Assembly (NCBI GenBank): GCA_020161065.1 | Contig: JAIUPH010000019.1 | Coordinates: 62,001-126,000 of the forward strand | Direction: 5' to 3' | DNA length: 64,000 bases | Source of the DNA: Pseudomonadota bacterium | GTDB lineage: Bacteria > Pseudomonadota > Gammaproteobacteria > Burkholderiales > Burkholderiaceae_C | Shown: piece by piece, positions 40,084-47,813 of the stretch | How positions within the stretch are numbered: the stretch's first letter is position 1 | How the letters are laid out: every line of letters begins with the position of its first letter | The notes under the pieces: generated by a model | Told to the model about the DNA's origin: nothing | Seen by the model: the letters and a program-made list of their open reading frames with translations, nothing else | Databases searched by the model: none | Translations under genes and position numbers: made by a program

Positions 40084-40646
40084 AAGCCGCGCCCGCGCTC
40101 CTCGCCTGGCTGCTGGCCGCGGCGTGCGCGCCGGCCGCCGCGCAGACGGTGGTGCCCGCCGGCAGCGAGATCCGTTTCGTCTCCAAGCAGATGGGCGTGC
40201 CGGTGGAAGGCCGCTTCGAGCGCTGGCAGGCCGAGCTGCAGTTCGATCCGGCGCAGCCGCAGGCGGCGCGCGTGGCGATCACCATCGACACCCGCAGCAT
40301 CGCCTTCGGCGCCGCCGAGACCGAGGCCGAAGCGGCCAAGCCGGCGTGGTTCGACAGCGCGCGCTTCGCGCAGGCGCAGTTCCGCGCCAGCGGCGTCAAG
40401 GCCCTGGGCGCCGGCCGCTACGAGGTGGCCGGCAGCCTGACGCTGAAGGGCCAGACGCGCGAGCTGCAGCTGCCGGTGACGCTGGCCGCCGGCCCGGCGC
40501 CGGGCCAGGCCACGGCCAGCGGCAGCTTCACGCTCAAGCGCATGGACTTCAAGCTGGGCGAAGGCGAATGGGCCGACCTCTCGGTGGTGGCCAACGAGGT
40601 GCAGGTGCGCTTCAAGCTGCTGCTGGCGGGCGTGAAGCTGCCGTGA
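40080..40646 (+). CDS. YceI family periplasmic protein (1 of 3)
   Basis: A 188-aa protein with signal peptide (MKAAPALLAWLLAAACAPAA, cleavage near AAAQT) and a YceI lipocalin-like beta barrel that binds polyisoprenoids. Landmarks: AGSEIRFVSKQMGVPVEGRF, ARVAITIDTRSIAFGAAETE, GSLTLKGQTRELQLPVTL, FTLKRMDFKLGEGEWAD and VVANEVQVRF, typical. It overlaps the cytochrome b561 stop and touches the next YceI start (TGATG). Confidence 0.93.
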   Translation: MKAAPALLAWLLAAACAPAAAQTVVPAGSEIRFVSKQMGVPVEGRFERWQAELQFDPAQPQAARVAITIDTRSIAFGAAETEAEAAKPAWFDSARFAQAQFRASGVKALGAGRYEVAGSLTLKGQTRELQLPVTLAAGPAPGQATASGSFTLKRMDFKLGEGEWADLSVVANEVQVRFKLLLAGVKLP

Positions 40647-41257
40647 TGGCGCGCCCGGCGGTGGCCGCGCTGCTGCTGGTGCTTGCCACCGCCGCGCCGG
40701 CCATCGCCGCCCCGCAGGACTACCAGCTCACGCCGACGCACAGCTTCGTGCACTTCGAGTGGTCGCACCGCGGCTTGAGCACGCTCAGCGGCCGCTTCGA
40801 CGTGGTGCGCGGCCAGCTGCGCATGGACCGCGCGGCGCGCAGCGGCGGCGGGCTCGTCACGATCCGGCTCGACCGCGTGAACACCGGCCGCCCGGCGCTC
40901 GACGCGGCGCTGCGCCAGGCGCTGGACGCCGATGGCGGCGAGGCGCCGTCGACCTTCCGCATCGACGGCTTGCGCTTCGCCGGCGACGCGCCGGCGGCCG
41001 CGCAAGGCCACTGGTCGTGGCGCGGCCGCGAGCTGGACCTGACGTTGCAAGCCGTTCACTTCAACTGTTATCTCAACCCGCTGCTGCGGCGCGAGGTCTG
41101 CGGCGGCGACTTCGAAGCGACGGTCGACCCGGCCGCCATCGGCGTGGCGCTGCCGGCAAGCTTCGGGCTGCAAGGGCCGATCCGCCTGCGCGTGCAGGTG
41201 GAGGCCATCCGGCAGGAGCCGGGCGAGCCGCAGGAGCCGCAGGAGGCTGGCTCGTGA
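40646..41257 (+). CDS. YceI family periplasmic protein (2 of 3)
   Basis: A 203-aa second YceI paralog with signal peptide (MARPAVAALLLVLATAAPAI). The barrel start YQLTPTHSFVHFEWSHRGLS and VTIRLDRVNTGRPALDAALR follow the family, but a Cys-containing segment AVHFNCYLNPLLRREVCGGD (two Cys, shared with the third paralog) replaces the usual HxxMNKxA-like region. The tail QEPGEPQEPQEAGS is low complexity. It overlaps its downstream neighbour (GTGA). Confidence 0.9.
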   Translation: MARPAVAALLLVLATAAPAIAAPQDYQLTPTHSFVHFEWSHRGLSTLSGRFDVVRGQLRMDRAARSGGGLVTIRLDRVNTGRPALDAALRQALDADGGEAPSTFRIDGLRFAGDAPAAAQGHWSWRGRELDLTLQAVHFNCYLNPLLRREVCGGDFEATVDPAAIGVALPASFGLQGPIRLRVQVEAIRQEPGEPQEPQEAGS

Positions 41258-41877
41258 GGCGAACGCTGGCCGCCGCAGTGGCTGCACTCACGCCACTCGC
41301 CGCGCTGCCGCTGGCCGCCGCGGCCGCGCCGCAGCTCTTCGACCTCGACCCCGAGCAGACCTTCGTGCAGTTCGAGGTGCGGCACTTCGGCGCTTCCACG
41401 CTGCGCGGGCGCATCGGTCCGATCCGCGGCGAGGTGATGCTCGACGCCGAGGCCGGCCGCGGCCGCCTGGGGCTGGTGATCGACCTGCGCACGCTCGACA
41501 CCGGGCTCAAGCTGCTCGACGCGCGCTTGCGCCAGGCCGACCTGCTGGACGTGGCCGGCCAGCCCGCGGCCTACTTCGTCGCCGAGCGCTTCCGCTTCGA
41601 GCAGGGCCGGCCGGTGGAAGTGACCGGCGAGTTCACGCTGCGCGGCACCGGCGTGGCGCTGACGCTGCGCGCGCTGCGCTTCGCCTGCCTGAATGACGCG
41701 ATCGATGCGATCAACGCGAGTGCTACGGGCGATGCAGGCCGGCGCCGCTGCGGCGGCGACTTCGAAGGCGAGGTGTCGCGCAGCGCCTTCGGCGCCAGCT
41801 TCGGCGTGCCGCTGGTGGCCGACCGCGTGCGCCTGCGGGTGCAGGTGGAAGCGCTGCAGCGGCCGCAGCCCAGGTAA
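41254..41877 (+). CDS. YceI family periplasmic protein (3 of 3)
   Basis: A 207-aa third YceI paralog, GTG start overlapping the previous stop. Signal peptide region TLAAAVAALTPLAALPLAAA. The barrel includes FDLDPEQTFVQFEVRHFGAS, LGLVIDLRTLDTGLKLLDAR and GEFTLRGTGVALTLRALRFA. Like paralog 2 it carries a pair of cysteines (RFACLND and RRRCGGDFEGEV), with a small Asp/Ala insertion between them. It ends the cytochrome b561-yceI operon. Confidence 0.9.
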   Translation: MRRTLAAAVAALTPLAALPLAAAAAPQLFDLDPEQTFVQFEVRHFGASTLRGRIGPIRGEVMLDAEAGRGRLGLVIDLRTLDTGLKLLDARLRQADLLDVAGQPAAYFVAERFRFEQGRPVEVTGEFTLRGTGVALTLRALRFACLNDAIDAINASATGDAGRRRCGGDFEGEVSRSAFGASFGVPLVADRVRLRVQVEALQRPQPR

Positions 41878-41982
41878 GCCCCCATTGCGGCGACGCGGCC
41901 TTCGCGTCGATAGTCGCGCGGCTTTTCCGGCCGCCGCGCGCACGACGGCGGCCGATCAAAACCACCTCCGGAGACACCAGCC

Positions 41983-43098
41983 ATGACCACCGATTCGAAG
42001 CCGGCGCCGCAGCGCCGCCGATTCCTGCGCAGCGGCGCCGCCGCCGGCGTGGGCGCGATGGCCGCGCCGATGATTGCCGTCGCGCAGTCGACCGTCAGCT
42101 TCCGCTTTCAGAGCACCTGGCCGGCCAAGGACATCTTCCACGAGTACGCGCAAGACTTCGCCAAGAAGGTCAACGACATGGCCGGCAACCGGCTGAAGAT
42201 CGAGGTGCTGCCCGCCGGCGCCGTGGTGCCGGCCTTCCAGCTGCTGGACGCGGTGAACAAGGGCACGCTCGACGGCGGCCACGGCGTGGTGGCCTACCAC
42301 TACGGCAAGAACTCGGCGCTGGCGCTGTGGGGCAGCGGCCCGGGCTACGGCATGGACCCCAACATGCTGCTGTCGTGGCACTACTACGGCGACGGCGAGA
42401 AGCTGCTGCAGGAGATCTACAAGGCCACCAACATGGACGTGGTCTCGTTCCTGTACGGCCCGATGCCGACGCAGCCCTTCGGCTGGTTCAAGAAGCCGGT
42501 GGCCAACCTGGAGCAGATGAAGGGCATCAAGTTCCGCACCGTCGGCCTGGCGGTGGACATCTACACCGAGCAGGGCGCCGCGGTGAACCCGCTGCCCGGC
42601 GGCGAGATCGTCGCCGCGCTCGACCGCGGGCTGATCGACGCGGCCGAGTTCAACAACGCCAGCTCCGACCGCGTGCTGGGCTTCCCCGACGTGGCCAAGA
42701 ACTGCATGCTGCAAAGCTTCCACCAGAGCACCGAGCAGTTCGAGATCCTGTTCAACAAGGCCAAGTACAACGCGCTGGCGCCCGACCTGAAGAAGATCAT
42801 CGACTACGCGGTGGAAGCCGCCAGCGCCGACATGAGCTGGAAGGCGATCGACCGCAACAGCAAGGACTACATCGAGCTGAAGAAGGCCGGCATCAACTTC
42901 TTCAAGACGCCCGACGCCATCCTGCGCAACCAGCTCGACGTGTGGGACAAGGTGTGCACGAAGAAGAGCGCCGAGAACCCGCTGTTCAAGAAGGTGCTCG
43001 ACAGCCAGAAGGCCTTTGCCCAGCGCGCCGGCGCCTGGCAGAACGACTACCTGGTCGACTTCCGCATGGCCTACAACCACTACTTCGGCCGGAAGTAG
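41983..43098 (+). CDS. TRAP transporter substrate-binding protein (DctP family)
   Basis: A 371-aa periplasmic TRAP solute-binding protein with a Tat signal (PQRRRFLRSGAAAGVGAMAA, cleavage near AVAQS). TRAP landmarks: FRFQSTWPAKDIFHEYAQDF, LLDAVNKGTLDGGHGVVAYH, MKGIKFRTVGLAVDIYTEQG, PLPGGEIVAALDRGLIDAAE and YHQST-like QSFHQSTEQFEILFNKAKY, resembling the TakP/2-oxoacid subgroup. GGAG lies 8-9 nt upstream of the ATG. It is followed by the small and large membrane subunits; a 107-nt gap without recognisable features separates it from dctQ. Confidence 0.95.
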   Translation: MTTDSKPAPQRRRFLRSGAAAGVGAMAAPMIAVAQSTVSFRFQSTWPAKDIFHEYAQDFAKKVNDMAGNRLKIEVLPAGAVVPAFQLLDAVNKGTLDGGHGVVAYHYGKNSALALWGSGPGYGMDPNMLLSWHYYGDGEKLLQEIYKATNMDVVSFLYGPMPTQPFGWFKKPVANLEQMKGIKFRTVGLAVDIYTEQGAAVNPLPGGEIVAALDRGLIDAAEFNNASSDRVLGFPDVAKNCMLQSFHQSTEQFEILFNKAKYNALAPDLKKIIDYAVEAASADMSWKAIDRNSKDYIELKKAGINFFKTPDAILRNQLDVWDKVCTKKSAENPLFKKVLDSQKAFAQRAGAWQNDYLVDFRMAYNHYFGRK

Positions 43099-43205
43099 GC
43101 TCAAGCCTCGCAGCGGCGTCGCGGCTTCGCCGCTCACCTTCAAGCGGGCACCGCCAGCGGACCGGCAGCGCCGGATCCGCGGCGCGGGCCTGACGCTCAA
43201 GTTCC

Positions 43206-43859
43206 ATGCAACGCATCCTGCACACCGCCGAGAGCATCAGCACCTGGGTCGGCAAGGCCTTCGCGTGGCTGATCGTCGCGCTGATGCTGCTGGTGGTGGT
43301 CGAGGTCTTCAAGCGCTACGCGCTGAACATGCCCACCGCCTGGGTGTTCGACGCCAGCAACATGCTCTACGGCACGCTGTTCATGATGGCCGGCGCCTAC
43401 GCGCTGGCGCACGACGCGCACGTGCGCGGCGACTTCCTCTACGGCCGCTTCAAGCCGCGCACGCAGGCGGCGCTGGACCTCGTGCTGTACGTGGTGTTCT
43501 TCCTGCCCGGCATCGCCGCGCTGACCTGGAGCGGCTGGACCTATTTCCGCGAATCGTGGGCCATCCACGAGACCACCTTCAACGCCACGCCGCTGCCGAT
43601 CTACCCCTTCAAGTTCATGATCCCGCTGGCCGGCGCGCTGGTGCTGATGCAAGGCCTGTCGGAGATGCTGCGCTGCGTGCTGTGCCTGCGCACCGGCGTC
43701 TGGGCCGAGCGGCTGAAGGACGCCGAGGAGATCGACGTCGTCGAGCAGCAGCTTGCCTCCAGCGAGCACGTCGACGACGAGGCGCGCCGCCAGGCGATCG
43801 AGCGCGCCAAATCCATCGACGACGACGCGCGCCAGCGCAGCGCGGGAGGAACGTCGTGA
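43206..43859 (+). CDS. TRAP transporter small membrane subunit (DctQ)
   Basis: A 217-aa, four-TM DctQ protein. WVGKAFAWLIVALMLLVVVE, AWVFDASNMLYGTLFMMAGA, YALAHDAHVRGDFLYGRFKP, and FKFMIPLAGALVLMQGLSEM are standard. The C-terminal ~45 residues form a charged cytoplasmic tail (EEIDVVEQQLASSEHVDDEA) longer than usual. Its stop is followed immediately by copy 2 of the two-hairpin repeat and then dctM. Confidence 0.93.
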   Translation: MQRILHTAESISTWVGKAFAWLIVALMLLVVVEVFKRYALNMPTAWVFDASNMLYGTLFMMAGAYALAHDAHVRGDFLYGRFKPRTQAALDLVLYVVFFLPGIAALTWSGWTYFRESWAIHETTFNATPLPIYPFKFMIPLAGALVLMQGLSEMLRCVLCLRTGVWAERLKDAEEIDVVEQQLASSEHVDDEARRQAIERAKSIDDDARQRSAGGTS

Positions 43860-43864
43860 GCCGC

Positions 43865-43942
43865 CGGGCCGAGCGCCGGGCCGCTCCCAAGCCGGCCCGC
43901 ATCCCCTCGGGGGATCGGCCGATGGACTCATCGGACGAGGGG
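43865..43942 (+). repeat. Two-hairpin intergenic repeat, copy 2
   Basis: 43865-43922 is identical over 58 nt to 4676-4733. The second hairpin (43904-43942) has the stem TCGGCCGATG, loop GACT, CATCGG-CGAGGGG, carrying compensatory changes relative to copy 1. The terminal GAGGGG (43937-43942) is 4 nt before the dctM start codon and may serve as its ribosome-binding site, so a folded stem would hide it. Confidence 0.85.
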
Positions 43943-43946
43943 CTCC

Positions 43947-45944
43947 ATGTCTAATGCGGCGCTGGGCATGACGATGCTGAGTCTCATCGTCGTCGTCATC
44001 ATGCTCGGCTTTCCGACGGCGTTCACGCTGATGGGGCTGGGCATGCTGTTCGGCTTCGTCGCCTTCTACGATCCCGCGCAGCCCTGGCTGGACAACCGCG
44101 TCTTCGACCTGATGGTGCAGCGCGCCTTCGGTGCGATGAACAACGACACGCTGCTGTCGATTCCGCTGTTCGTGCTGATGGGCTACGTGATGGAACGCGG
44201 CGCGCTGGTGGACAAGATGTTCCACAGCGTGCAGCTCGCGTTCCGCCGGCTGCCGGGCTCGCTGGCCGTCACCACGCTGGTGATCTGCACCTTCTGGGGC
44301 ATCGCCAGCGGGCTGGTCGGCGCGGTGGTGGTGCTGATGGGCGTGATCGCGATGCGGCCGATGCTCAACGCCGGCTACGACGTGCGGCTGGCCTCGGGCG
44401 TCATCACCGCCGGCGGCACGCTGGGCATCCTGATCCCGCCTTCGGTGATGATCATCGTCTACGCCGCGGTGGCCGGGCAAAGCGTGGTCAAGCTGTACGC
44501 GGCGGCGATGTTCCCCGGCTTCTTCCTGGCCTTTCTGTACCTGGTGTACGTGATCGGTTGGGCGCTGCTCAACCCCAAGGTCGCGCCCAAGCTGCCGCTG
44601 GACCAGCAGCGCGCCCCCGTCTCGCCCTGGGTGGCGCACCTGGCGGCGCAGTATTCGCCGCGCCTGCTGGGCGGCCTGCTGCTGGCGCTGCTGGCGCCCA
44701 GCCGCGCGCTGGCGCACCGGCGCGGCAACGCGCCCGGCGACCGCAGCATCGGCTACGGCCTGCTGCTGCGCTCGCTGCTGACGGCGCTGGCGCCGGTGTG
44801 GCTGGCGCTGGTCTGCCTGGGCTCGGCGTGGTGGTACGTGACGATCTACTCGCAGAAGGTCGACGAGCCCTCGGCGCCACCGGCCGCGGTGTCGGCCGCG
44901 CTGTCCGCACCCTCAGGCCCGGCCGCACCGCCCGCCGCCGGCGGGCTGCAGGAACCGCCTGGCGCCGGGCGCGCCAGTGGCGGCCTGCAAGAGCCGCCGG
45001 GGGCCGGTGGGCTGCAAGCGCCGCCCAGCGCCGGCGGCCTGCAGGAGCCGCCTGGCGCCAGCCGTTCAAGCGGCGGCTTGAAAGAACCGCCCGGCGCCGC
45101 GCCCGATGCTGCGCCGGCGCGCGAAGATACGCTGCAGCGCATGGGCGACGGCCCGGCCGAGGTGCACCACCCGGACGCCGTGCCGCAGGCCTTCTACAGC
45201 GGCTTCTGGATCACCTGCGCCTTCGTGCTGGCGCTGCTGGCCTGGTACTACTGGCACTTCGACGCCGAGCAGTACGAGATCCTCTCGATGCTGGTGTCGT
45301 CGGTCGCGCCGCTGGGCATCCTGACGCTGGTGGTGCTGGGCGTCATCCTGTTCGGCATCACCACGGCCACCGAAAGCGCCGCGGTCGGCGCCGCCGGCGC
45401 CTTCATCATGGCCTTCCAGGCGCGCACGCTGACCTTCCAGCGCATCAAGGAAGCCGTGTTCCTGACCGCCAAGACCACCGCGATGGTGTGCTGGCTGTTC
45501 GTCGGCTCGGCGCTGTTCTCGGCGGTGTTCGCCATCCTCGGCGGCCAGGCGCTGGTCGAGCAGTGGGTGATGAAGCTCGACCTGACGCCGCTGCAGTTCA
45601 TGCTGCTGTCGCAGGCCATCATCTTCGTGCTGGGCTGGCCGCTGGAATGGACCGAGATCATCGTGATCTTCGTGCCCATCTTCCTGCCGCTGCTGCAGCA
45701 CTTCCAGATCGACCCGCTGCTGTGGGGCACGCTGGTGTTCGTCAACCTGCAGGCGGCCTTCCTGTCGCCGCCGGTGGCGATGTCGGCCTTCTACCTGAAG
45801 GGCGTGTCGCCGCCGCACGTCACGCTGAACCAGATCTTCGCCGGCATGATGCCGTACATGCTGATCGTCATCCTGTGCATGGTGTTCATGTACCTCTGGC
45901 CGGGGATGACCGTGTGGCTGCCGAACTACCTGTACGGGCGCTGA
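43947..45944 (+). CDS. TRAP transporter large membrane subunit (DctM) with a large central insertion
   Basis: A 665-aa DctM; the family is normally about 425-450 aa. N-terminal half is standard: IVVVIMLGFPTAFTLMGLGM, LSIPLFVLMGYVMERGALVD, TFWGIASGLVGAVVVLMGVI, GTLGILIPPSVMIIVYAAVA. From about residue 210 to 430 there is extra sequence: Arg-rich loops, one or two added TM helices (LLTALAPVWLALVCLGSAWW), and a Pro/Gly stretch with five GGLQEPPGA-like units (residues ~332-381). The C-terminal half resumes normally (GVILFGITTATESAAVGAAG, FVLGWPLEWTEIIVIFVPIF). The frame is intact, so it is an insertion rather than a disruption. Substrate unknown. Confidence 0.93.
   Translation: MSNAALGMTMLSLIVVVIMLGFPTAFTLMGLGMLFGFVAFYDPAQPWLDNRVFDLMVQRAFGAMNNDTLLSIPLFVLMGYVMERGALVDKMFHSVQLAFRRLPGSLAVTTLVICTFWGIASGLVGAVVVLMGVIAMRPMLNAGYDVRLASGVITAGGTLGILIPPSVMIIVYAAVAGQSVVKLYAAAMFPGFFLAFLYLVYVIGWALLNPKVAPKLPLDQQRAPVSPWVAHLAAQYSPRLLGGLLLALLAPSRALAHRRGNAPGDRSIGYGLLLRSLLTALAPVWLALVCLGSAWWYVTIYSQKVDEPSAPPAAVSAALSAPSGPAAPPAAGGLQEPPGAGRASGGLQEPPGAGGLQAPPSAGGLQEPPGASRSSGGLKEPPGAAPDAAPAREDTLQRMGDGPAEVHHPDAVPQAFYSGFWITCAFVLALLAWYYWHFDAEQYEILSMLVSSVAPLGILTLVVLGVILFGITTATESAAVGAAGAFIMAFQARTLTFQRIKEAVFLTAKTTAMVCWLFVGSALFSAVFAILGGQALVEQWVMKLDLTPLQFMLLSQAIIFVLGWPLEWTEIIVIFVPIFLPLLQHFQIDPLLWGTLVFVNLQAAFLSPPVAMSAFYLKGVSPPHVTLNQIFAGMMPYMLIVILCMVFMYLWPGMTVWLPNYLYGR
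44940..45090 (+). repeat. Five palindromic coding repeats inside dctM
   Basis: Five ~20-nt units of form GGCGGCCTGCAGGAGCCGCC occur at about 44940, 44979, 45007, 45032 and 45071. Each is close to a perfect palindrome (GGCGGC outside, CTGCAG centre). Translated they give GGLQEPPGA variants. Spacing varies (28-39 nt), so it is not a simple tandem array. Confidence 0.8.
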
Positions 45945-45956
45945 CGAGCGGCGCAT

Positions 45957-45991
45957 CCCCTCGGGGACCGGTCGCCGCAGGCGACCAGGGG
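45957..45991 (+). repeat. Hairpin repeat, copy 3 (3' of dctM)
   Basis: CCCCTCGGGGACC then GGTCGCC, loop GCA, GGCGACCAGGGG: the same layout as copies 1 and 2, that is CCCCTCGG start, an 8-nt 5' bulge and a matching 3' arm ending AGGGG, with different but complementary stem bases. Lies 13 nt after the dctM stop and may aid termination. Confidence 0.7.
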
Positions 45992-46011
45992 GAGAGGCGG
46001 CGTCAGCGCCC

Positions 46012-46043
46012 TGAGCCCGATCCGGCTCTGCCGGTCGGGCTCA
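46012..46043. terminator. Hairpin between convergent dctM and rrf2
   Basis: TGAGCCCGA (46012-46020) pairs perfectly with TCGGGCTCA (46035-46043); CCGG repeats inside the 14-nt loop can extend it. A 9-bp stem between convergent genes is a plausible bidirectional terminator, though without a T-tract. Confidence 0.6.
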
Positions 46044-46047
46044 GCAG

Positions 46048-46082
46048 CCCCCTCGGGGGGCGGCCGCCCCAGCGGCCGGGGG
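46048..46082. repeat. Hairpin repeat, copy 4 (3' of rrf2)
   Basis: CCCCCTCGGGGGGC, then GGCCGC, loop CCCA, GCGGCCGGGGG: again the CCCC-TCGGGG start, a bulged 5' arm and a complementary 3' arm. It ends 3 nt before the rrf2 stop codon and so also acts at the 3' end of that minus-strand gene. Confidence 0.65.
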
Positions 46083-46085
46083 CGG

Positions 46086-46607
46086 TCATTTCGCGAAGGA
46101 CTGGCCGAAAGCAAACACCGAGTTGGGCGCGCGGCTGCGCGTCGGCTGCGGCACCGGCGCCGGGGCGGGCGTTACGCTGCGGCGCGGCAGCGCCGGCTCG
46201 GCGATGACCGCGGCCGTGCCGCCGCGGCTGCGGTGGTCGTCGACGAGTTGCTGCAGCGGCACCGCCGCCATGTGGCGCAGCATCACCTGGTCCAGCTCGG
46301 CCCACAGGTCGCGGGTGAGTTGCAGGCGCTCGCCTTCGTCGCCGCCGGTCTCGTCTTCCACCGCGGCCACGATGTCGGCCACCGAGATCTCCGGCGCGCG
46401 CCGGCCCAGCGTGTAGCCGCCGCCGGGGCCGCGCGTGCTGTCCACCAGCCCGGCGCGGCGCAGCCGGCTGAACAACTGTTCCAGGTACGACAGCGACACG
46501 CCCTGGCGGCCGGCGATCAACGCCAGCGCCACCGGTCCGGAACGCTCGCGCAGGGCCAGGTCGATCAGGGCCTGGACGGCAAAACGGCTCTTCGTGCTCA
46601 TGCGCAT
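46086..46607 (-). CDS. Rrf2-family transcriptional regulator without Fe-S cysteines
   Basis: A 173-aa Rrf2 protein. The winged HTH is clear: MSTKSRFAVQALIDLALRER, ALIAGRQGVSLSYLEQLFSR, AGLVDSTRGPGGGYTLGRRA. The cluster-ligating cysteines of IscR/NsrR (expected after EDETGG) are absent; that region is GDEGERLQLTRDLWAELDQV. The C-terminal ~40 residues (PALPRRSVTPAPAPVPQPTR) are an atypical Pro/Ala tail. Start ATG 46607 (46601 also possible). Convergent with dctM and divergent from nhaR; target unknown. Confidence 0.9.
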   Translation of the reverse strand: MRMSTKSRFAVQALIDLALRERSGPVALALIAGRQGVSLSYLEQLFSRLRRAGLVDSTRGPGGGYTLGRRAPEISVADIVAAVEDETGGDEGERLQLTRDLWAELDQVMLRHMAAVPLQQLVDDHRSRGGTAAVIAEPALPRRSVTPAPAPVPQPTRSRAPNSVFAFGQSFAK

Positions 46608-46727
46608 GGTGACTCTCCTGCGAAGCGGCCAGCAACGGTGCTGACCGTGGGGACTTTAGGGACCGCATGACCTCGCGTAAATTCGAACGTTTGGCGCTAT
46701 CACTTCGGGAAACTCGAAGCGAAAAGA

Positions 46728-47645
46728 ATGAACTTCAAGCACCTCCATTACTTCTGGGCGACCGCCCACGCCGGCGGCATCGTGAAGGCCGGCGAGCAGC
46801 TCCACACCTCGCCGCAAACGCTGTCCGGCCAGATCAAGCTGCTCGAAGATCGATTGGGGCGCAAGCTGTTCCGCAAGAGTGGGCGCAAACTTGAGTTGAC
46901 CGAGGACGGCCGCGTCGCGCTCGGCTACGCCGACGACATCTTCCAGCTCGGCAGCGAGCTGGAAGCCACGCTGCGCGAGCGGCGCAAGGCCCGCCGGTCG
47001 ATCGACTTCCGCGTCGGCGTGGCCGATTCGGTGGCCAAGACGGTGGTCTACCGGCTGCTCGAGCCGGCGCTGCAGCTCGACGACCCGGTGCACCTGGTGT
47101 GCAGCGAAGGGAGCTTCGCGGAACTGCTGGGCCAGCTGGCGCTGCGCCGGGTGGACCTGGTGATCGCCGACGAGCCGCTGACGCGCCGCGTCAGCATCAA
47201 GGCCTTCAACCACCCGCTGGGGCGCTCGACGATGAGCTTCTTCGCCACCGCGGCGGTGCGCGCCGGGCTGCGCGGCGGCTTTCCGCAGTGCCTGGACGGC
47301 GCGCCGATGCTGATCCCCGGGCCGGCCTCGTCGGTGCGCGCGCCGTTCGACGCCTGGCTGTCGCGGCTGCGGCTGCTGCCGCGCGTGGTGGGCGAGTTCG
47401 ACGACCTGGCGCTGATGGCCACCTTCGGCCGCGAAGGGCGCGGCGTGTTCGTCTCGCCCACCGCGCTGGAGATCGAGACCGAGGCCTTGCACGGCGTGCA
47501 GACCATCGGCCGCGCCGACGAGCTGGTGGAGGAGTTCTACGCGATCTCGGTCGAACGCCGCATCAGCCACCCCTGCGTGGTGGCCATCACGACGGCAGCG
47601 CGCGTCAAGCTGTTCGAGCCGATCGGCCACGCCACCGGGCATTGA
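46728..47645 (+). CDS. nhaR: LysR-family regulator NhaR
   Basis: A 305-aa LysR-type activator of the NhaR subgroup. The N-terminus MNFKHLHYFWATAHAGGIVK with AGEQLHTSPQTLSGQIKLLE and DRLGRKLFRKSGRKLELTED is diagnostic, and the effector domain contains FRVGVADSVAKTVVYRLLEP and SFFATAAVRAGLRGGFPQCL. NhaR responds to Na+/Li+ and controls antiporter or biofilm genes in E. coli; no nhaA lies in the window. It is divergent from rrf2 across 120 nt, where the AT-richer stretch just before 46728 likely carries its promoter. Confidence 0.93.
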   Translation: MNFKHLHYFWATAHAGGIVKAGEQLHTSPQTLSGQIKLLEDRLGRKLFRKSGRKLELTEDGRVALGYADDIFQLGSELEATLRERRKARRSIDFRVGVADSVAKTVVYRLLEPALQLDDPVHLVCSEGSFAELLGQLALRRVDLVIADEPLTRRVSIKAFNHPLGRSTMSFFATAAVRAGLRGGFPQCLDGAPMLIPGPASSVRAPFDAWLSRLRLLPRVVGEFDDLALMATFGREGRGVFVSPTALEIETEALHGVQTIGRADELVEEFYAISVERRISHPCVVAITTAARVKLFEPIGHATGH

Positions 47646-47813
47646 GCGCCGGCGCCGCGCGCCGCGCCGCGCCTGGCCACTGCGGCCCGCCGCCGTTCGT
47701 CGGCAGCGCCGGCAGACTGTGGCCGCCAGGCTGCAGGGCGTCGGCCGCCGCTCGCGCAGCGGCCGGCGGCCTGCGTACAGTGCCGGCCAGACCGATCCCC
47801 CGCCGAGCCACCG

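Noticed and set aside
44940-45090. Repeat array considered as CRISPR
   Set aside because: Units are ~20 nt, palindromic, irregularly spaced by coding sequence and kept in frame; no cas genes and no unique spacers of constant size.
47646-47813. Gap between nhaR and the histidine kinase
   Set aside because: Contains GC-rich sequence and a TACAGT -10-like hexamer near 47776, but no convincing -35, ORF or RNA; not called as a feature.
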